This document shows positions 16,024 through 24,917 of a stretch of 64,000 bases of DNA, one piece after another. Each line of letters opens with the position of its first letter. The stretch's first letter is position 1. The notes beneath the pieces were generated by a model that made no database searches, was not told where the DNA came from, and was given only the letters and a program-made list of their open reading frames with translations. The DNA lies in assembly GCF_030142075.1 (NCBI RefSeq), contig NZ_CP126241.1, positions 1,550,001 through 1,614,000 on the forward strand, read 5' to 3'. The position numbers and the translations under genes were made by a program. This DNA comes from Arthrobacter sp. zg-Y20 (GTDB lineage Bacteria; Actinomycetota; Actinomycetes; Actinomycetales; Micrococcaceae).

Positions 16024-18711
16024 ATGGTGGAGCAGGGACATTACCCCGAATATTGGGAAGCCGACGTCGTGTTGCGGGACGGCGGTACCGGCCATCTGCG
16101 GCCGGTTTCCCCCGCGGACGCAGACGCGCTGCAGGCCTTCCACATGCGGCAGTCGCAAAGCTCCATCTATCTTAGGTTCTTCACCTACAAGGCCAAGCTC
16201 ACCAAAAAGGAGCTTGAGCGCTTCACCAACGTGGACTACCGCAACCGGGTGGCGTTCGTCATCACCATTGGTGACGAAATTATCGGCATCGGCCGTTATG
16301 ACCGCCTCGACGACCCCACTGAGGCCGAGGTTGCCTTCAACATCTCCGACGGCCACCAGGGCCGCGGCCTGGGTTCCATCCTGTTGGAGCACCTTGCCGC
16401 CGCCGCGCGGGAAAACGGCATTCGCCGGTTCTCGGCCGAAGTGCTGCCGGAGAACCGCAAGATGATCGGTGTCTTCGCCGACGCCGGGTACGAGGTGCGC
16501 CGGCATTTCGACGACGGCGTGATTGCCCTGGACTTCAACATCGACCCCACGGAGAAATCCCTGGCGGTGATGGAGGCCCGCGAGCACCGCGCCGAGGCGC
16601 GCAGCGTCGCGGACCTGCTCTCGCCGTCGTCCATTGCCGTTATCGGAGCCAGCCGCGAGTGGGGATCGGTGGGTTACCAGCTTCTGGAGCACATCATTGA
16701 GGGCGGCTTCAAGGGCTCCGTTTATGCCATCAATCCCGAGGCCTTCGAACTGGCCGGCATGATTTCCTACAGCCGGATCGCAGACGTTCCGGAAACGGTT
16801 CAGCTTGCCGTGATCGCAGTGCCGTACGACCAGGTCCTGGAGGTCGCCGACGAGTGCGCGGCTGCCGGCGTCAAGGCGCTGCTTGTGGTCACAGCCGGGT
16901 TCGGGCCCAAGGGGCCGGAAGGCCTGGCCCGGCAGCGCGCCCTTGTCCGCCGGGCCCGTGCGCACGGCATGCGGGTGGTGGGGCCGGCATCGCTGGGCCT
17001 GATCAACACCCGTCCCGAGGTAGCACTGAACGCGTCCATGGCTCCGGCGCTGCCGCGGCGCGGGGGATTGGGGTTGTTCAGCCAATCCGCGGCCATCGGG
17101 GTGCTGCTTTACGCCACTGCGCAGCGCCGCGCGCTGGGGCTGTCCTCCACCATCTCGGCCGGCAACCGGGCCGATGTGTCCGGCAACGATGCCATGCAGT
17201 ATTGGGAGGACGACGCCGACACCAAGGTGGTGGCGATGTACCTGGAGTCGGTGGGCAACCCGCGTAAGTTCTCCCGCCTGGCCCGCCGGCTGGCTCGCAC
17301 CAAGCCGGTGATCGTGGCGAAATCCGATGTCACCGGCCTCCAGCTGCCGCCCGGCCACGCGGTGCGGACCACCCAGGCACCCCCCGGCGCGTTGGATGCC
17401 ATGCTGCGCCAGTCCGGCGTCATCCGGGTCAGCACCAATGAACAGCTGATCGACGTGGCGCAGATCGCCGTCAGCCAGCCGCTGCCCCGCGGCCGCAGGA
17501 TGGCCGTCTTCAGCAACTCGGTGGCACTGGGCCGGGTGCTGGCCGACGCGTGCACCGGACTGGACCTGGAAATCACGGCACTGGAAGCCGAACTTGCCCT
17601 GGACACCGGCAGAAGCGTGGCCCTGCCGCAGCTGCGCCGGACCGTCATAGGGGTCCTTTCCGACGATGACGTCGACGCCGGCGTTGTGGCCATCCTGCCC
17701 ACCCCCGGGCTCACCACCGATGCCATTGCTGCCGTGCTGGCCGAATGCGTGCAGGAGACCGGGAAACCGCTGGTGGCGGCGTTCACCGGAATTGTTGACC
17801 CGCGGGCGCATGTGGAAGGCATCCTTGCCGCCGATACCGACGTACCCGGTGAGGGTCTGCCGTGCTTCAGCAGCCCCGGTGCCGCGGTCAGCGCACTGGC
17901 GGCCGTGGTGCGGTACACCGAGTGGGCCAACCGCGACCACGGCAGCTTCGTGGAGCCGGCCGGGGTGGACACCGAGGGTGCCGCAGCTTTCATCACTTCC
18001 CTGATGGGCCGGGTCGAAGGGGACCGCCTGACCCGTCTGGACCAGGAACATACCGCCCGGCTGCTGCAGTTCTACGGGATCTCCGTGCTGCCGTCCGTCA
18101 ACTTTTCCACCCCTGAGGAAGCCGTGGCCGCCGCGGACCGGCTGGGCTGGCCCGTGGCTGTCAAGACCAGGGAAGGGCATCTGCGCCACCGCCTGGATCT
18201 TGGGGGAGTGCGGCTGAACATTTCCAGCCCCGAGGCACTGCGGACCAACATTGAGCAGATGCGCGGCGCGCTGCAGCGGTACGGGGATTTCGAGATGGAA
18301 ATCCAGTCTATGGCCCCCAGCGGCCAGGGGTGCCGGATCCGTGCCATTGAGGATCCGCTGCTGGGGCCGGTCATCTCCTTCGGCCTGGCCGGGGATGCCA
18401 CGGGCCTGCTCGATGACTGGGCGCACGGCGTGCCGCCGCTGACGGACCGCGACGTCGCCGAGCTGGTGCGTGCACCGCGCGCCTCCGTCAGGCTTTTCGG
18501 TTACCAGGGCCTGCCTGAAGCCGACACCCCGGCACTGGAGGACCTTATTGCCCGGCTGGCGGTCCTGAAGGACGAACATCCGCAGATTGCCTTGATAGAC
18601 ATCAACCCGGTGCTGGTCTCCGCCGACGGCATCACGGTGCTCAGCGCCGACATTCGGCTGGGCAATCCGCAGCGCCGCACCGACAGCGCGCGGCGGGCAA
18701 TGCGGGACTGA
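16024..18711 (+). CDS. Pat-like GNAT / NDP-forming acyl-CoA synthetase fusion
   Basis: An 895-residue protein with an N-terminal GNAT domain (about residues 25-180), a CoA-binding Rossmann domain (about 200-330), a succinyl-CoA-ligase-like part (about 340-475) and a C-terminal ATP-grasp domain (about 675-890). This order matches actinobacterial PatA-type protein lysine acetyltransferases, the reverse of Salmonella Pat. In active NDP-forming synthetases a catalytic His lies in SHTG; here the aligned stretch after KPVIVAKSD (residue 427 on) reads GHAVRTTQAPPGALDAML, with no SHTG. The synthetase part is therefore probably a regulatory, non-catalytic module. An in-frame GTG at 15982 exists, but ATG 16024 gives the family-like N-terminus. 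Likely target: acyl-CoA synthetase lysines (inference). Confidence 0.85.
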   Translation: MVEQGHYPEYWEADVVLRDGGTGHLRPVSPADADALQAFHMRQSQSSIYLRFFTYKAKLTKKELERFTNVDYRNRVAFVITIGDEIIGIGRYDRLDDPTEAEVAFNISDGHQGRGLGSILLEHLAAAARENGIRRFSAEVLPENRKMIGVFADAGYEVRRHFDDGVIALDFNIDPTEKSLAVMEAREHRAEARSVADLLSPSSIAVIGASREWGSVGYQLLEHIIEGGFKGSVYAINPEAFELAGMISYSRIADVPETVQLAVIAVPYDQVLEVADECAAAGVKALLVVTAGFGPKGPEGLARQRALVRRARAHGMRVVGPASLGLINTRPEVALNASMAPALPRRGGLGLFSQSAAIGVLLYATAQRRALGLSSTISAGNRADVSGNDAMQYWEDDADTKVVAMYLESVGNPRKFSRLARRLARTKPVIVAKSDVTGLQLPPGHAVRTTQAPPGALDAMLRQSGVIRVSTNEQLIDVAQIAVSQPLPRGRRMAVFSNSVALGRVLADACTGLDLEITALEAELALDTGRSVALPQLRRTVIGVLSDDDVDAGVVAILPTPGLTTDAIAAVLAECVQETGKPLVAAFTGIVDPRAHVEGILAADTDVPGEGLPCFSSPGAAVSALAAVVRYTEWANRDHGSFVEPAGVDTEGAAAFITSLMGRVEGDRLTRLDQEHTARLLQFYGISVLPSVNFSTPEEAVAAADRLGWPVAVKTREGHLRHRLDLGGVRLNISSPEALRTNIEQMRGALQRYGDFEMEIQSMAPSGQGCRIRAIEDPLLGPVISFGLAGDATGLLDDWAHGVPPLTDRDVAELVRAPRASVRLFGYQGLPEADTPALEDLIARLAVLKDEHPQIALIDINPVLVSADGITVLSADIRLGNPQRRTDSARRAMRD

Positions 18712-18771
18712 CTTTTCCCCTGTCCGCGCGCCATTTAGGCGCTGGGGGGCGGTCTGGGGGAAACTGGAAGC

Positions 18772-19446
18772 ATGTCGCCGTTACTTTCCGCTGAACGCCG
18801 CAGCCTTGATGCTTCCATGGAACGGGCAGGTTTCTACCCGACGCTCCTGGCCGATGTGGTCCATGACGCCCTGGACGGCCGCGAACCGCTGTCCCACCTC
18901 ATCCACTTGGAAACGCACTTTGAGCGCACCGAGGTACACCGCCACATCACCGTGCTGGTCCTGACCGAGGACATGCTGGTAATCACCCACGTGGATGACC
19001 AGCAGCTGGATGAAGCCGGCGAGCAGATGATGGCCCAGGTTTCCACCGAGTCCGTACCGGTCACCCAGATCCGGTCCGTGGTGCTGGGTTACATGTACGC
19101 CCAGCCGCAGGACTACAAGCCTTCCGACCCGGTCCGTGAAATGACCCTGGCCATAGCCTGGTCCGGCGGCCAGCGGCTGGATATGGGACCTGCGGGATGT
19201 GCGGACCCGCAGTGCGAGGCCGACCACGGCTACACCGGCACCATTGCGCAGGAGGACATTGTCCTGCGTGTCAGCGCCGAGGCGGACGGGGCCCAGGCGG
19301 TGCAGAACGCCAAGGCCTTCGCCCGTGCCCTGCGCAAGGTCAATACCGACACCACCGCCGCGCCGCGCCCGTTCGACGGCGCCGACTCCCGGCAGCGGAT
19401 GCCCGGTATCGGCGGCCGCTTCAACCGCGCCCACCCGCAGCGGTAA
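18772..19446 (+). CDS. DUF5998 family protein
   Basis: A 224-residue cytoplasmic protein of an actinobacterial family with no assigned function. It has no membrane segment or signal peptide. The sequence is mixed alpha/beta, with CADPQCEADHGYTG in the middle whose paired Cys and His could bind a metal. The C-terminal ~30 residues look disordered (Arg/Pro/Gly-rich). ATG start preceded by GGAAG. It lies 60 bp after the Pat-like gene and 7 bp before the phosphatase-superfamily gene on the same strand, so the three may be cotranscribed. Confidence 0.8.
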   Translation: MSPLLSAERRSLDASMERAGFYPTLLADVVHDALDGREPLSHLIHLETHFERTEVHRHITVLVLTEDMLVITHVDDQQLDEAGEQMMAQVSTESVPVTQIRSVVLGYMYAQPQDYKPSDPVREMTLAIAWSGGQRLDMGPAGCADPQCEADHGYTGTIAQEDIVLRVSAEADGAQAVQNAKAFARALRKVNTDTTAAPRPFDGADSRQRMPGIGGRFNRAHPQR

Positions 19447-19453
19447 GCCAGCG

Positions 19454-20662
19454 GTGTCAGCTTCCACAATCCCTGAGTCCCTGCCCGCAGCACCGGCCTA
19501 CGGAACCCGTTCGGTTGGCGACGTCCTGACCAGCGCCGCCGCAGTGCTGGGAGTGCCCGGCTACGAGAACCTGCTAAAGCTTCCGGCAGCCCGCCGCGTG
19601 TGTGTGGTGATGGTGGACGGGCTGGGTTTGTCCCTGTTGAAAAAGCGCGGTGGACATGCGCCCTTCCTGAAGGGCTTCCTGCCGAAGGCACGGACCCTGA
19701 GCGCATCCTTCCCCACCACCACCGTGGCTTCCCTCGCCTCCCTCGGTACCGGACTGCCTCCGGGCCGGCACGGGCTGGTGGGTTATGACGTCCTCGATCC
19801 CGGGCAGGACAAAGTGGTCAACATGCTCGGCTCCTGGGATGCCGGGGTGGACCCGCTGCAGTGGCAGCCGTATCCCACTGTTTTGGAAAAGGCCGCCGAG
19901 CATGTTTCCGTGGCCACGGTGAGCCTGCCGCGTTTCGCCGATTCCGCGCTGACGCGTGCCGCCCTGCGCGGGGGTACGTTCATTCCGGCCACGGGCGTCC
20001 ATGCCCGGGTGTCCGCCGCGGTCGACGCCCTTGCCGGCGCCGACCGGATGCTGATGTACCTGTACTGGAACGAACTGGACAAGGCCGGGCACCGTTACGG
20101 TGCTGCGTCTTCCGAATGGGGCAACCAGCTCGAGGAACTGGACAGCGCCCTGAAGCGCCTGGTGGCCCGCGTCCCGGCCGGCACCCTGGTGGTGCTGACC
20201 GCAGACCACGGCATGGTGGACGTCCCGGTCTCCCAGCGCTTCGACTTCAGCGCGCAGCCGGAACTGGTGGACGGCGTCCGCCATACGGCCGGTGAGCCGC
20301 GCATGGTGCACCTTTACCTGGAGCCGGATGCCGCTGAGGGAACCCTGGACCGGCTCAAGACCACATGGCAGGACGCGTACGGTACCCGGGCCTGGATCTT
20401 CACGCGTGACGAGGCGGTGCGAGCCGGCTATTTCGGTCCCGAGGTGGACGAGTCCGTGCTGCCGCGCATTGGGGACCTGATGGTTGCCGCGCGCGAGCCG
20501 ATCGCCCTCTACGACACCCGCCGGGTGGCCGCCTCGGCGCTGGAGGTGAACGGCCAGCACGGGTCCCTGACCCGCGCAGAATGCGAAGTGCCGCTGCTGA
20601 TCCTGGCTGCCCCTGAACCATCCACCCGCAAGCAGTCCCGGCCGCAGAAGGCACTTGGGTAG
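19454..20662 (+). CDS. Alkaline phosphatase superfamily protein (nucleotide pyrophosphatase/phosphodiesterase type)
   Basis: A 402-residue hydrolase of the type I phosphodiesterase/nucleotide pyrophosphatase branch. Metal-ligand Asp lies in VVMVDGLG, the nucleophile is the Thr of SFPTTT, and a late metal site is TADHGM. No signal peptide is visible, so it is probably cytoplasmic. An in-frame extension upstream overlaps the previous gene and is not coding; GTG 19454 is the first start after that gene's stop. It follows DUF5998 by 7 bp and precedes thymidine kinase by 9 bp. The substrate is unknown; a nucleotide-metabolism link is suggested only by position. Confidence 0.85.
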   Translation: MSASTIPESLPAAPAYGTRSVGDVLTSAAAVLGVPGYENLLKLPAARRVCVVMVDGLGLSLLKKRGGHAPFLKGFLPKARTLSASFPTTTVASLASLGTGLPPGRHGLVGYDVLDPGQDKVVNMLGSWDAGVDPLQWQPYPTVLEKAAEHVSVATVSLPRFADSALTRAALRGGTFIPATGVHARVSAAVDALAGADRMLMYLYWNELDKAGHRYGAASSEWGNQLEELDSALKRLVARVPAGTLVVLTADHGMVDVPVSQRFDFSAQPELVDGVRHTAGEPRMVHLYLEPDAAEGTLDRLKTTWQDAYGTRAWIFTRDEAVRAGYFGPEVDESVLPRIGDLMVAAREPIALYDTRRVAASALEVNGQHGSLTRAECEVPLLILAAPEPSTRKQSRPQKALG

Positions 20663-20671
20663 AAAGTAGTT

Positions 20672-21517
20672 ATGGCAGAGCTGGTCTTTTTCTCGGGCAC
20701 CATGGACTGCGGCAAGTCGACGCTTGCCCTGCAGATGGACTACAACCACAGTGCCCGGGGGCGCGGCGGAATACTGTTCAGCCGCAACGACCGGGCGGGG
20801 GAATCCATGATTTCCAGCAGGCTGGGCCTGCAGACCCCGGCCGTTGAGGTGCGCGACAGCACCGATTTCTGGGCGGAGGTCCTGCAGTGCCGGGATTCCG
20901 GGCACAACGTGGACTACCTCATTTGCGATGAGGCACAGTTCTACAGCGCCGAGCAGGTGGAGCAGCTGGCCTACATCGTGGACGAAATGGACATTGACGT
21001 GTTCGCATTCGGTATCACCTCCGATTTCCGGACCCGGTTGTTCCCCGGCTCCCAGCGCCTGGTGGAACTGGCGGACCGGATGGAGGTCCTGCAGGTCCGG
21101 GCACTGTGCTGGTGCGGGCGCCGCGCCACCCATAACGCCCGTACTGCGGACGGTGTGATGGTTACTGAGGGGGACCAGGTGGTGGTGGGCGACGTCGAGT
21201 CCCGCACCGCCGCCGCGCCCGCTGCTGGCGCGCCGCTGGATGAACCGCTGTTTGAGGACGAACCACTGTTTGACGATATGCCGCTGTTTGACGCCGAGGA
21301 GCTGCTCGGCTCCCCGCAGGGCGCCGCGGCTTCGGCTGCCGGCGGGGGAGAGCATGCGGCCCCCGCAGCCGAACCCGCTGTGGGCTATGAGACCCTGTGC
21401 CGGCGCCACTATATGCGCCGCGTAACGGCGCAGCAGGCGGCGGCAACGGAAAGCGGAGACACACCGGCGGACGTGTGCTCAGTGGAGCTGAAAACCGGAC
21501 GGCACCGGCTGGCCTGA
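20672..21517 (+). CDS. tdk: Thymidine kinase with acidic repeat insertion
   Basis: Type II thymidine kinase (281 residues), which phosphorylates thymidine with ATP in the salvage pathway. Walker A is GTMDCGKST, Walker B/catalytic DEAQFY, and the lasso region is GYETLC. The family is usually 190-225 residues long. Here the zinc ligands Cys146/Cys148 and Cys243/His246 are about 95 residues apart, against about 35 in E. coli Tdk. The extra ~60 residues contain three near-repeats of EPLFDD type (about residues 188-210) and then Ala/Gly-rich sequence. The core motifs are intact, so activity is likely. Last gene of the plus-strand group; a hairpin follows at 21545-21573. Confidence 0.92.
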   Translation: MAELVFFSGTMDCGKSTLALQMDYNHSARGRGGILFSRNDRAGESMISSRLGLQTPAVEVRDSTDFWAEVLQCRDSGHNVDYLICDEAQFYSAEQVEQLAYIVDEMDIDVFAFGITSDFRTRLFPGSQRLVELADRMEVLQVRALCWCGRRATHNARTADGVMVTEGDQVVVGDVESRTAAAPAAGAPLDEPLFEDEPLFDDMPLFDAEELLGSPQGAAASAAGGGEHAAPAAEPAVGYETLCRRHYMRRVTAQQAAATESGDTPADVCSVELKTGRHRLA

Positions 21518-21544
21518 GGCGCAAGCGGGGGAAGTTAAGCGGGA

Positions 21545-21573
21545 GCACCGCCGGGATGGGATCCCGGCGGTGC
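21545..21573. terminator. Bidirectional hairpin between tdk and sepH
   Basis: A perfect 13-bp stem (GCACCGCCGGGAT at 21545-21557 with 21561-21573) and a GGG loop lie between convergent genes. No T run follows on either strand, so it is a stem-only terminator candidate. Confidence 0.65.
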
Positions 21574-21592
21574 AAAGAAGATACTGAACGGG

Positions 21593-22942
21593 CTAGTCGC
21601 CCTTGGTGCCGAACACGATCTCGTCCCAGGAAGGGACGGAGGAACGCTTGGGTTTGATGGCACGGCGTTCCGTGCCCTCGCCCTTGGCATCATCCTTACC
21701 GGCTTCCGGTTCCCGCTGGCCCCGCCCGCCGTTGGGCAGCCGGTCCCAGGGGAAGTCGCGGCCGGCGTTTTTGCGGGCCGCCGGCTCGGCGGCCGGGGCA
21801 GCTGCAGTTTCCTCCGGCGCGTCCTGCTCGGAATCCTCCGCCCCGCTTTCAGCGGCAGCAGCCTCCGGGGAAGCTGGCTCGGCTTCTTCGCGGACGTCCT
21901 CGTCCCGCCCGTTGCGGCGGCGGAAGGGGCGGGCCAGCACACTGATTTCGCGTGTTTGGCTGACACCGCCGGGAAGCGTAACGGGGTCAACCGTGTCGTC
22001 GGTGTCCGCCGGGTCCATGGCAGGCGCAAGGCTCAGCCGCCCGGTCCGGGGCCGGCGGCCGGCGTCTTCCTCGTCCTCCGGGCGTCCGTCCCGCGGATGC
22101 GCGGCAGGAACACTGCCTTTGGCCAGCAGCGCCGCCAGGGCGTCGTCGCCGTCTTCGTCGCTGCCTAGCCGCTGTCCGCGCCGGGTACGCAGCACTTCGA
22201 GGATGCTGTCAGTGTCATCGGAGGGTTCCTCCGGACTGCGCTCGGCTTCAAAATCGAAGACTCGGTCTGCGACGGCGGCCAGCCTGCGGGTGGGTACGGG
22301 AGTATCCAGGGGTTCCAGTTCGCTCAGGACCTGGGCCCAGCGGTTGGTGTTGGTGACGCTCTTGCGCAGGGGACTGAAGATCCAGCGGGCCGGAGGCTCT
22401 TCCCCGACGGCGACGCGCGATTTTTCGGTCAGCTCAAAGCGGGCCACCACGTCCCAGGTTCCGTCCGGACGGCGCCAGGCGTCCCATTCCACGGAGTCGG
22501 GATCAACACCGAACGAACGCAGCCGGTGGCGGACCATGTCCCCGAGGTTGACCGGATTCTCGCCGAAGGCGCTGCGGTAGCCATCGTGCGTGGCGGACAT
22601 GGGGGCGGCGACCTCAACAGCCTGTGCCTGCAGGGCCACGTATTCACGTTCTGCGAGGACCGGGCCTTCGTAGCGGCGGATGTGGGCCAGGTCGTGGCCG
22701 GAAAGTGCCGCCACTTCTTCGGCGCTGGCGCCGGACCGGATCCTGGACTGGATGTCCCGCGGGGTCATGCTGGGCCCGGATCCCGAGGAGGGATCGGGCT
22801 GCGGTGCGGAACGGTGCGTGGGACGAGAGGCGGCCACGCGGAGGGCTTCGTCGATTCGGAGACGGAAGGTTTCCCCGCCCTTGCCGCTTAACAGCAGATG
22901 TTCGCCACCTTCATGGACACCCACCAGCCGTAGATCCTGCAT
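21593..22942 (-). CDS. sepH: Cell division protein SepH (DUF3071)
   Basis: A 449-residue actinobacterial division protein. The N-terminal DUF3071 domain starts MQDLRLVGVHEGGEHLLLS and contains a helix-turn-helix-like SAEEVAALSGHDLAHIRRYE; the region after residue ~230 is acidic, Ala/Glu-rich and disordered, and the end is a conserved basic tail (KPKRSSVPSWDEIVFG). SepH binds FtsZ and promotes its assembly at the septum. A GTG at 22957 is also in frame, but it lies in the GGTGGAGGA ribosome site serving ATG 22942. The end is convergent with tdk; the start is divergent from the DUF4193 gene. Confidence 0.92.
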   Translation of the reverse strand: MQDLRLVGVHEGGEHLLLSGKGGETFRLRIDEALRVAASRPTHRSAPQPDPSSGSGPSMTPRDIQSRIRSGASAEEVAALSGHDLAHIRRYEGPVLAEREYVALQAQAVEVAAPMSATHDGYRSAFGENPVNLGDMVRHRLRSFGVDPDSVEWDAWRRPDGTWDVVARFELTEKSRVAVGEEPPARWIFSPLRKSVTNTNRWAQVLSELEPLDTPVPTRRLAAVADRVFDFEAERSPEEPSDDTDSILEVLRTRRGQRLGSDEDGDDALAALLAKGSVPAAHPRDGRPEDEEDAGRRPRTGRLSLAPAMDPADTDDTVDPVTLPGGVSQTREISVLARPFRRRNGRDEDVREEAEPASPEAAAAESGAEDSEQDAPEETAAAPAAEPAARKNAGRDFPWDRLPNGGRGQREPEAGKDDAKGEGTERRAIKPKRSSVPSWDEIVFGTKGD

Positions 22943-23256
22943 CAAAAAGTCCTCCACCCGATAGCAATTCCTTCTGGAAACAATGCCATCCCCGGCGGCG
23001 AAAACCTAAGCTTTGCGCGGGTGTGGCGCATTTCCGGCCGCCCGGCAGCGGTGCCGGGCAGGAGCGGCCGGGAGATCCGGCGGGGGCCGGTTCGCTTTTT
23101 GCTTCCCGTTAGGTAAAAATCTCTGCTTTACGGGCACAAAACAGGTATCCGTGGCGTTGATATCTCCGAGTCGCTGACACGGGTCCGGACAGCCGGTCCT
23201 GCGCGGGCTCATGCAACGGCGAAACACCACTCAACCGGACGGTGAGATAAGACATT
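22943..23256. other. Divergent promoter region of sepH and DUF4193 gene, with nested hairpin
   Basis: This 314-bp gap has no credible gene. It contains a nested hairpin at 23034-23071: outer arms CCGGCCGC/GCGGCCGG, inner arms CCCGGCA/TGCCGGG. An A/T-rich patch at 23096-23147 probably carries the DUF4193 promoter, but I cannot assign -35 and -10 hexamers with confidence. Confidence 0.5.
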
Positions 23257-23556
23257 ATGGCGACGGATTATGACGCCCCGCGCAAGACCGAAGAGGACAC
23301 CGGCGAGGAGTCGATCGAAGAGCTGAAAACCCGGCGGACCGACCCGCAGTCGGCCGTCGTGGACGAGGATGAGACGGAAGCAGCCGAAGGCTTCGAGCTT
23401 CCCGGCGCCGATCTGTCCAGTGAGGAACTGCTGGTCCGGGTGATGCCTGCGCAGGCTGACGAGTTCACCTGCGCTTCCTGCTTCCTTGTCCGGCACCGGT
23501 CACAGATTGCCTTGGAGAAAAACGGAATGTTCTACTGCGTGGACTGCGAAGGATAG
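23257..23556 (+). CDS. DUF4193 zinc-ribbon-like protein
   Basis: A 99-residue protein: acidic, probably disordered first half, then a C-terminal zinc-ribbon with two CxxC pairs (CASC and CVDC). The actinobacterial DUF4193 family has no established function; the M. tuberculosis counterpart is Rv2699c, beside dut as here. The stop codon is followed 7 bp later by the convergent DUF3093 gene. Zinc binding is inferred from the Cys pattern. Confidence 0.9.
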   Translation: MATDYDAPRKTEEDTGEESIEELKTRRTDPQSAVVDEDETEAAEGFELPGADLSSEELLVRVMPAQADEFTCASCFLVRHRSQIALEKNGMFYCVDCEG

Positions 23557-23563
23557 AACCGGT

Positions 23564-24031
23564 TCAGCGGTCCCCGGTGAGTGCAGCAACAAGCTTTTCG
23601 GGATGGCGGGTGGAGGTCAGCCAGTACGGGGTCCGGTCTGCCGGGTCGGTGATTTCCATCCGAACCACGGGCGAGATCCAGCCGCGGATGCACATATAGG
23701 CGGTGGCGTTCAGGGCCGGCCCGCGCTGCAGGGTGGCGTCTTCGCCGCGGAAAGCCTCCACCTTGCCGATGTAGCGGCGCTCAATCTGCGCCCGCCCCAC
23801 CTGGAGGGTCTCGGGGGTTACCCGGATCAGCGGGGTGGACACAATGAGCAGCACCGCCATGATGATTGCAGCGACGACGGCGGCGGTGATTCCGGCGAAA
23901 AGGCTGATGGGGACAAACACCAGGATGCAGGCCGCGGCAAGGCCGGCGGCAATAAGCCAGATCCAAATCGAGGGGAACAGCCGTTCGGAGTAGAGCACGG
24001 CGTTGGGGGTCTTGGCAGCGGGGGATGACAT
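23564..24031 (-). CDS. DUF3093 membrane protein
   Basis: A 155-residue protein with two adjacent transmembrane helices (about residues 17-35 and 38-60), then a soluble domain with a conserved RAQIERRYIGKVEAF stretch. Family DUF3093, function unknown; the M. tuberculosis homologue is Rv2698, next to dut. Convergent with DUF4193 (7-bp gap) and divergent from dut across about 200 bp. The ribosome site is weak (GGGGGT before the ATG). Confidence 0.88.
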   Translation of the reverse strand: MSSPAAKTPNAVLYSERLFPSIWIWLIAAGLAAACILVFVPISLFAGITAAVVAAIIMAVLLIVSTPLIRVTPETLQVGRAQIERRYIGKVEAFRGEDATLQRGPALNATAYMCIRGWISPVVRMEITDPADRTPYWLTSTRHPEKLVAALTGDR

Positions 24032-24232
24032 ACCCCCAGCTTTTCACCTTTCGCGGGGCATTTCATCCTGCGCCGTGCCGGTGGCTCCGGCCCGGGGTTC
24101 GTACAGGAAAACGCGCTAAAGTGAGTGCGTTGGCCCGGGCGGCCCGCTCCATGCAGTGCAGCAGCCCCCGCTGCCGTGGAAAGCAAGACAGAAGACATCC
24201 CAAAAGACATCCCAGAACACCTGCCAGTAGAC

Positions 24233-24745
24233 ATGGCAGAAAACACGTACGCCGAAGTGAAACCGGAGAAGCTGGTGCAAGGAGCAGGGACACCCCTGGA
24301 AGTACAGATCAAGATGCTCGACGACGGGCTGGAACCGCCGTCGTACGCGCATCCGGGCGACGCCGGCGCGGACCTTCGTTCGAGGATCGACTTCACGCTG
24401 GCCCCGGGGGAGCGGCTGCTCGTGCCCACCGGCGTCGCGCTGGCGTTGCCGTTCGGCTACGCAGCCTTTGTGCATCCGCGGTCCGGCCTGGCCACCAAGC
24501 ACGGGCTCAGTATCGTGAACGCACCGGGAACGGTGGACGCCGGCTACCGCGGCGAGATTTCCGTGACCCTGATTAACCTGGACCCGGCCCGTCCGGTTAG
24601 CCTGAGCCGCGGCGACAGGATTGCCCAGCTGGTGATCCAGCGCGTGGAAACCGCCCGCTTTGTTCCCGTGGACGAGCTGCCGGACTCCGTCCGCGGCACC
24701 GGTGGGTTCGGCTCCACGGGCGGGTTCACGGCCGTACCGGCCTGA
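24233..24745 (+). CDS. dut: dUTP diphosphatase
   Basis: Trimeric dUTPase (170 residues from this start) that hydrolyses dUTP to dUMP and pyrophosphate, keeping uracil out of DNA and feeding dTMP synthesis. Motifs: [11 protein letters not shown] (motif 1), PRSGLA (2), [12 protein letters not shown] (3), [13 protein letters not shown] (4) and the C-terminal P-loop-like [11 protein letters not shown] (5). The start is uncertain: the frame stays open to 24125, and the 5' part contains the repetitive stretch [14 protein letters not shown] prefer ATG 24233 because the homologous core begins soon after, but neither start has a good ribosome site. Transcribed toward the DUF3710 operon. Confidence 0.93.
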   Translation: MAENTYAEVKPEKLVQGAGTPLEVQIKMLDDGLEPPSYAHPGDAGADLRSRIDFTLAPGERLLVPTGVALALPFGYAAFVHPRSGLATKHGLSIVNAPGTVDAGYRGEISVTLINLDPARPVSLSRGDRIAQLVIQRVETARFVPVDELPDSVRGTGGFGSTGGFTAVPA

Positions 24746-24917
24746 TCCGGGCGGCCGCACAGCCGCCGAACCGTATCCCGTGCAGCGCGGGCGTTCCGGC
24801 AGGGTGTTTTACGCGTACGGCTGCTGCTCCGGCTTTCCGCCGGTGAACCTGCGGACGGGCGCTTTCAAAGACTTCATTTCCCAAGAGACTTGCAGATAAG
24901 AGAGAAGGAACCTGGTT

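Noticed and set aside
13397-16465. 1022-codon plus-strand frame opposite parC
   Set aside because: It mirrors parC codons, is Gly/His/Val-rich with no domain, and has no ribosome site; it is a GC-bias shadow.
15907-18579. 890-codon frame opposite the Pat-like gene
   Set aside because: Antisense shadow that crosses the divergent promoter and the parC 5' end.
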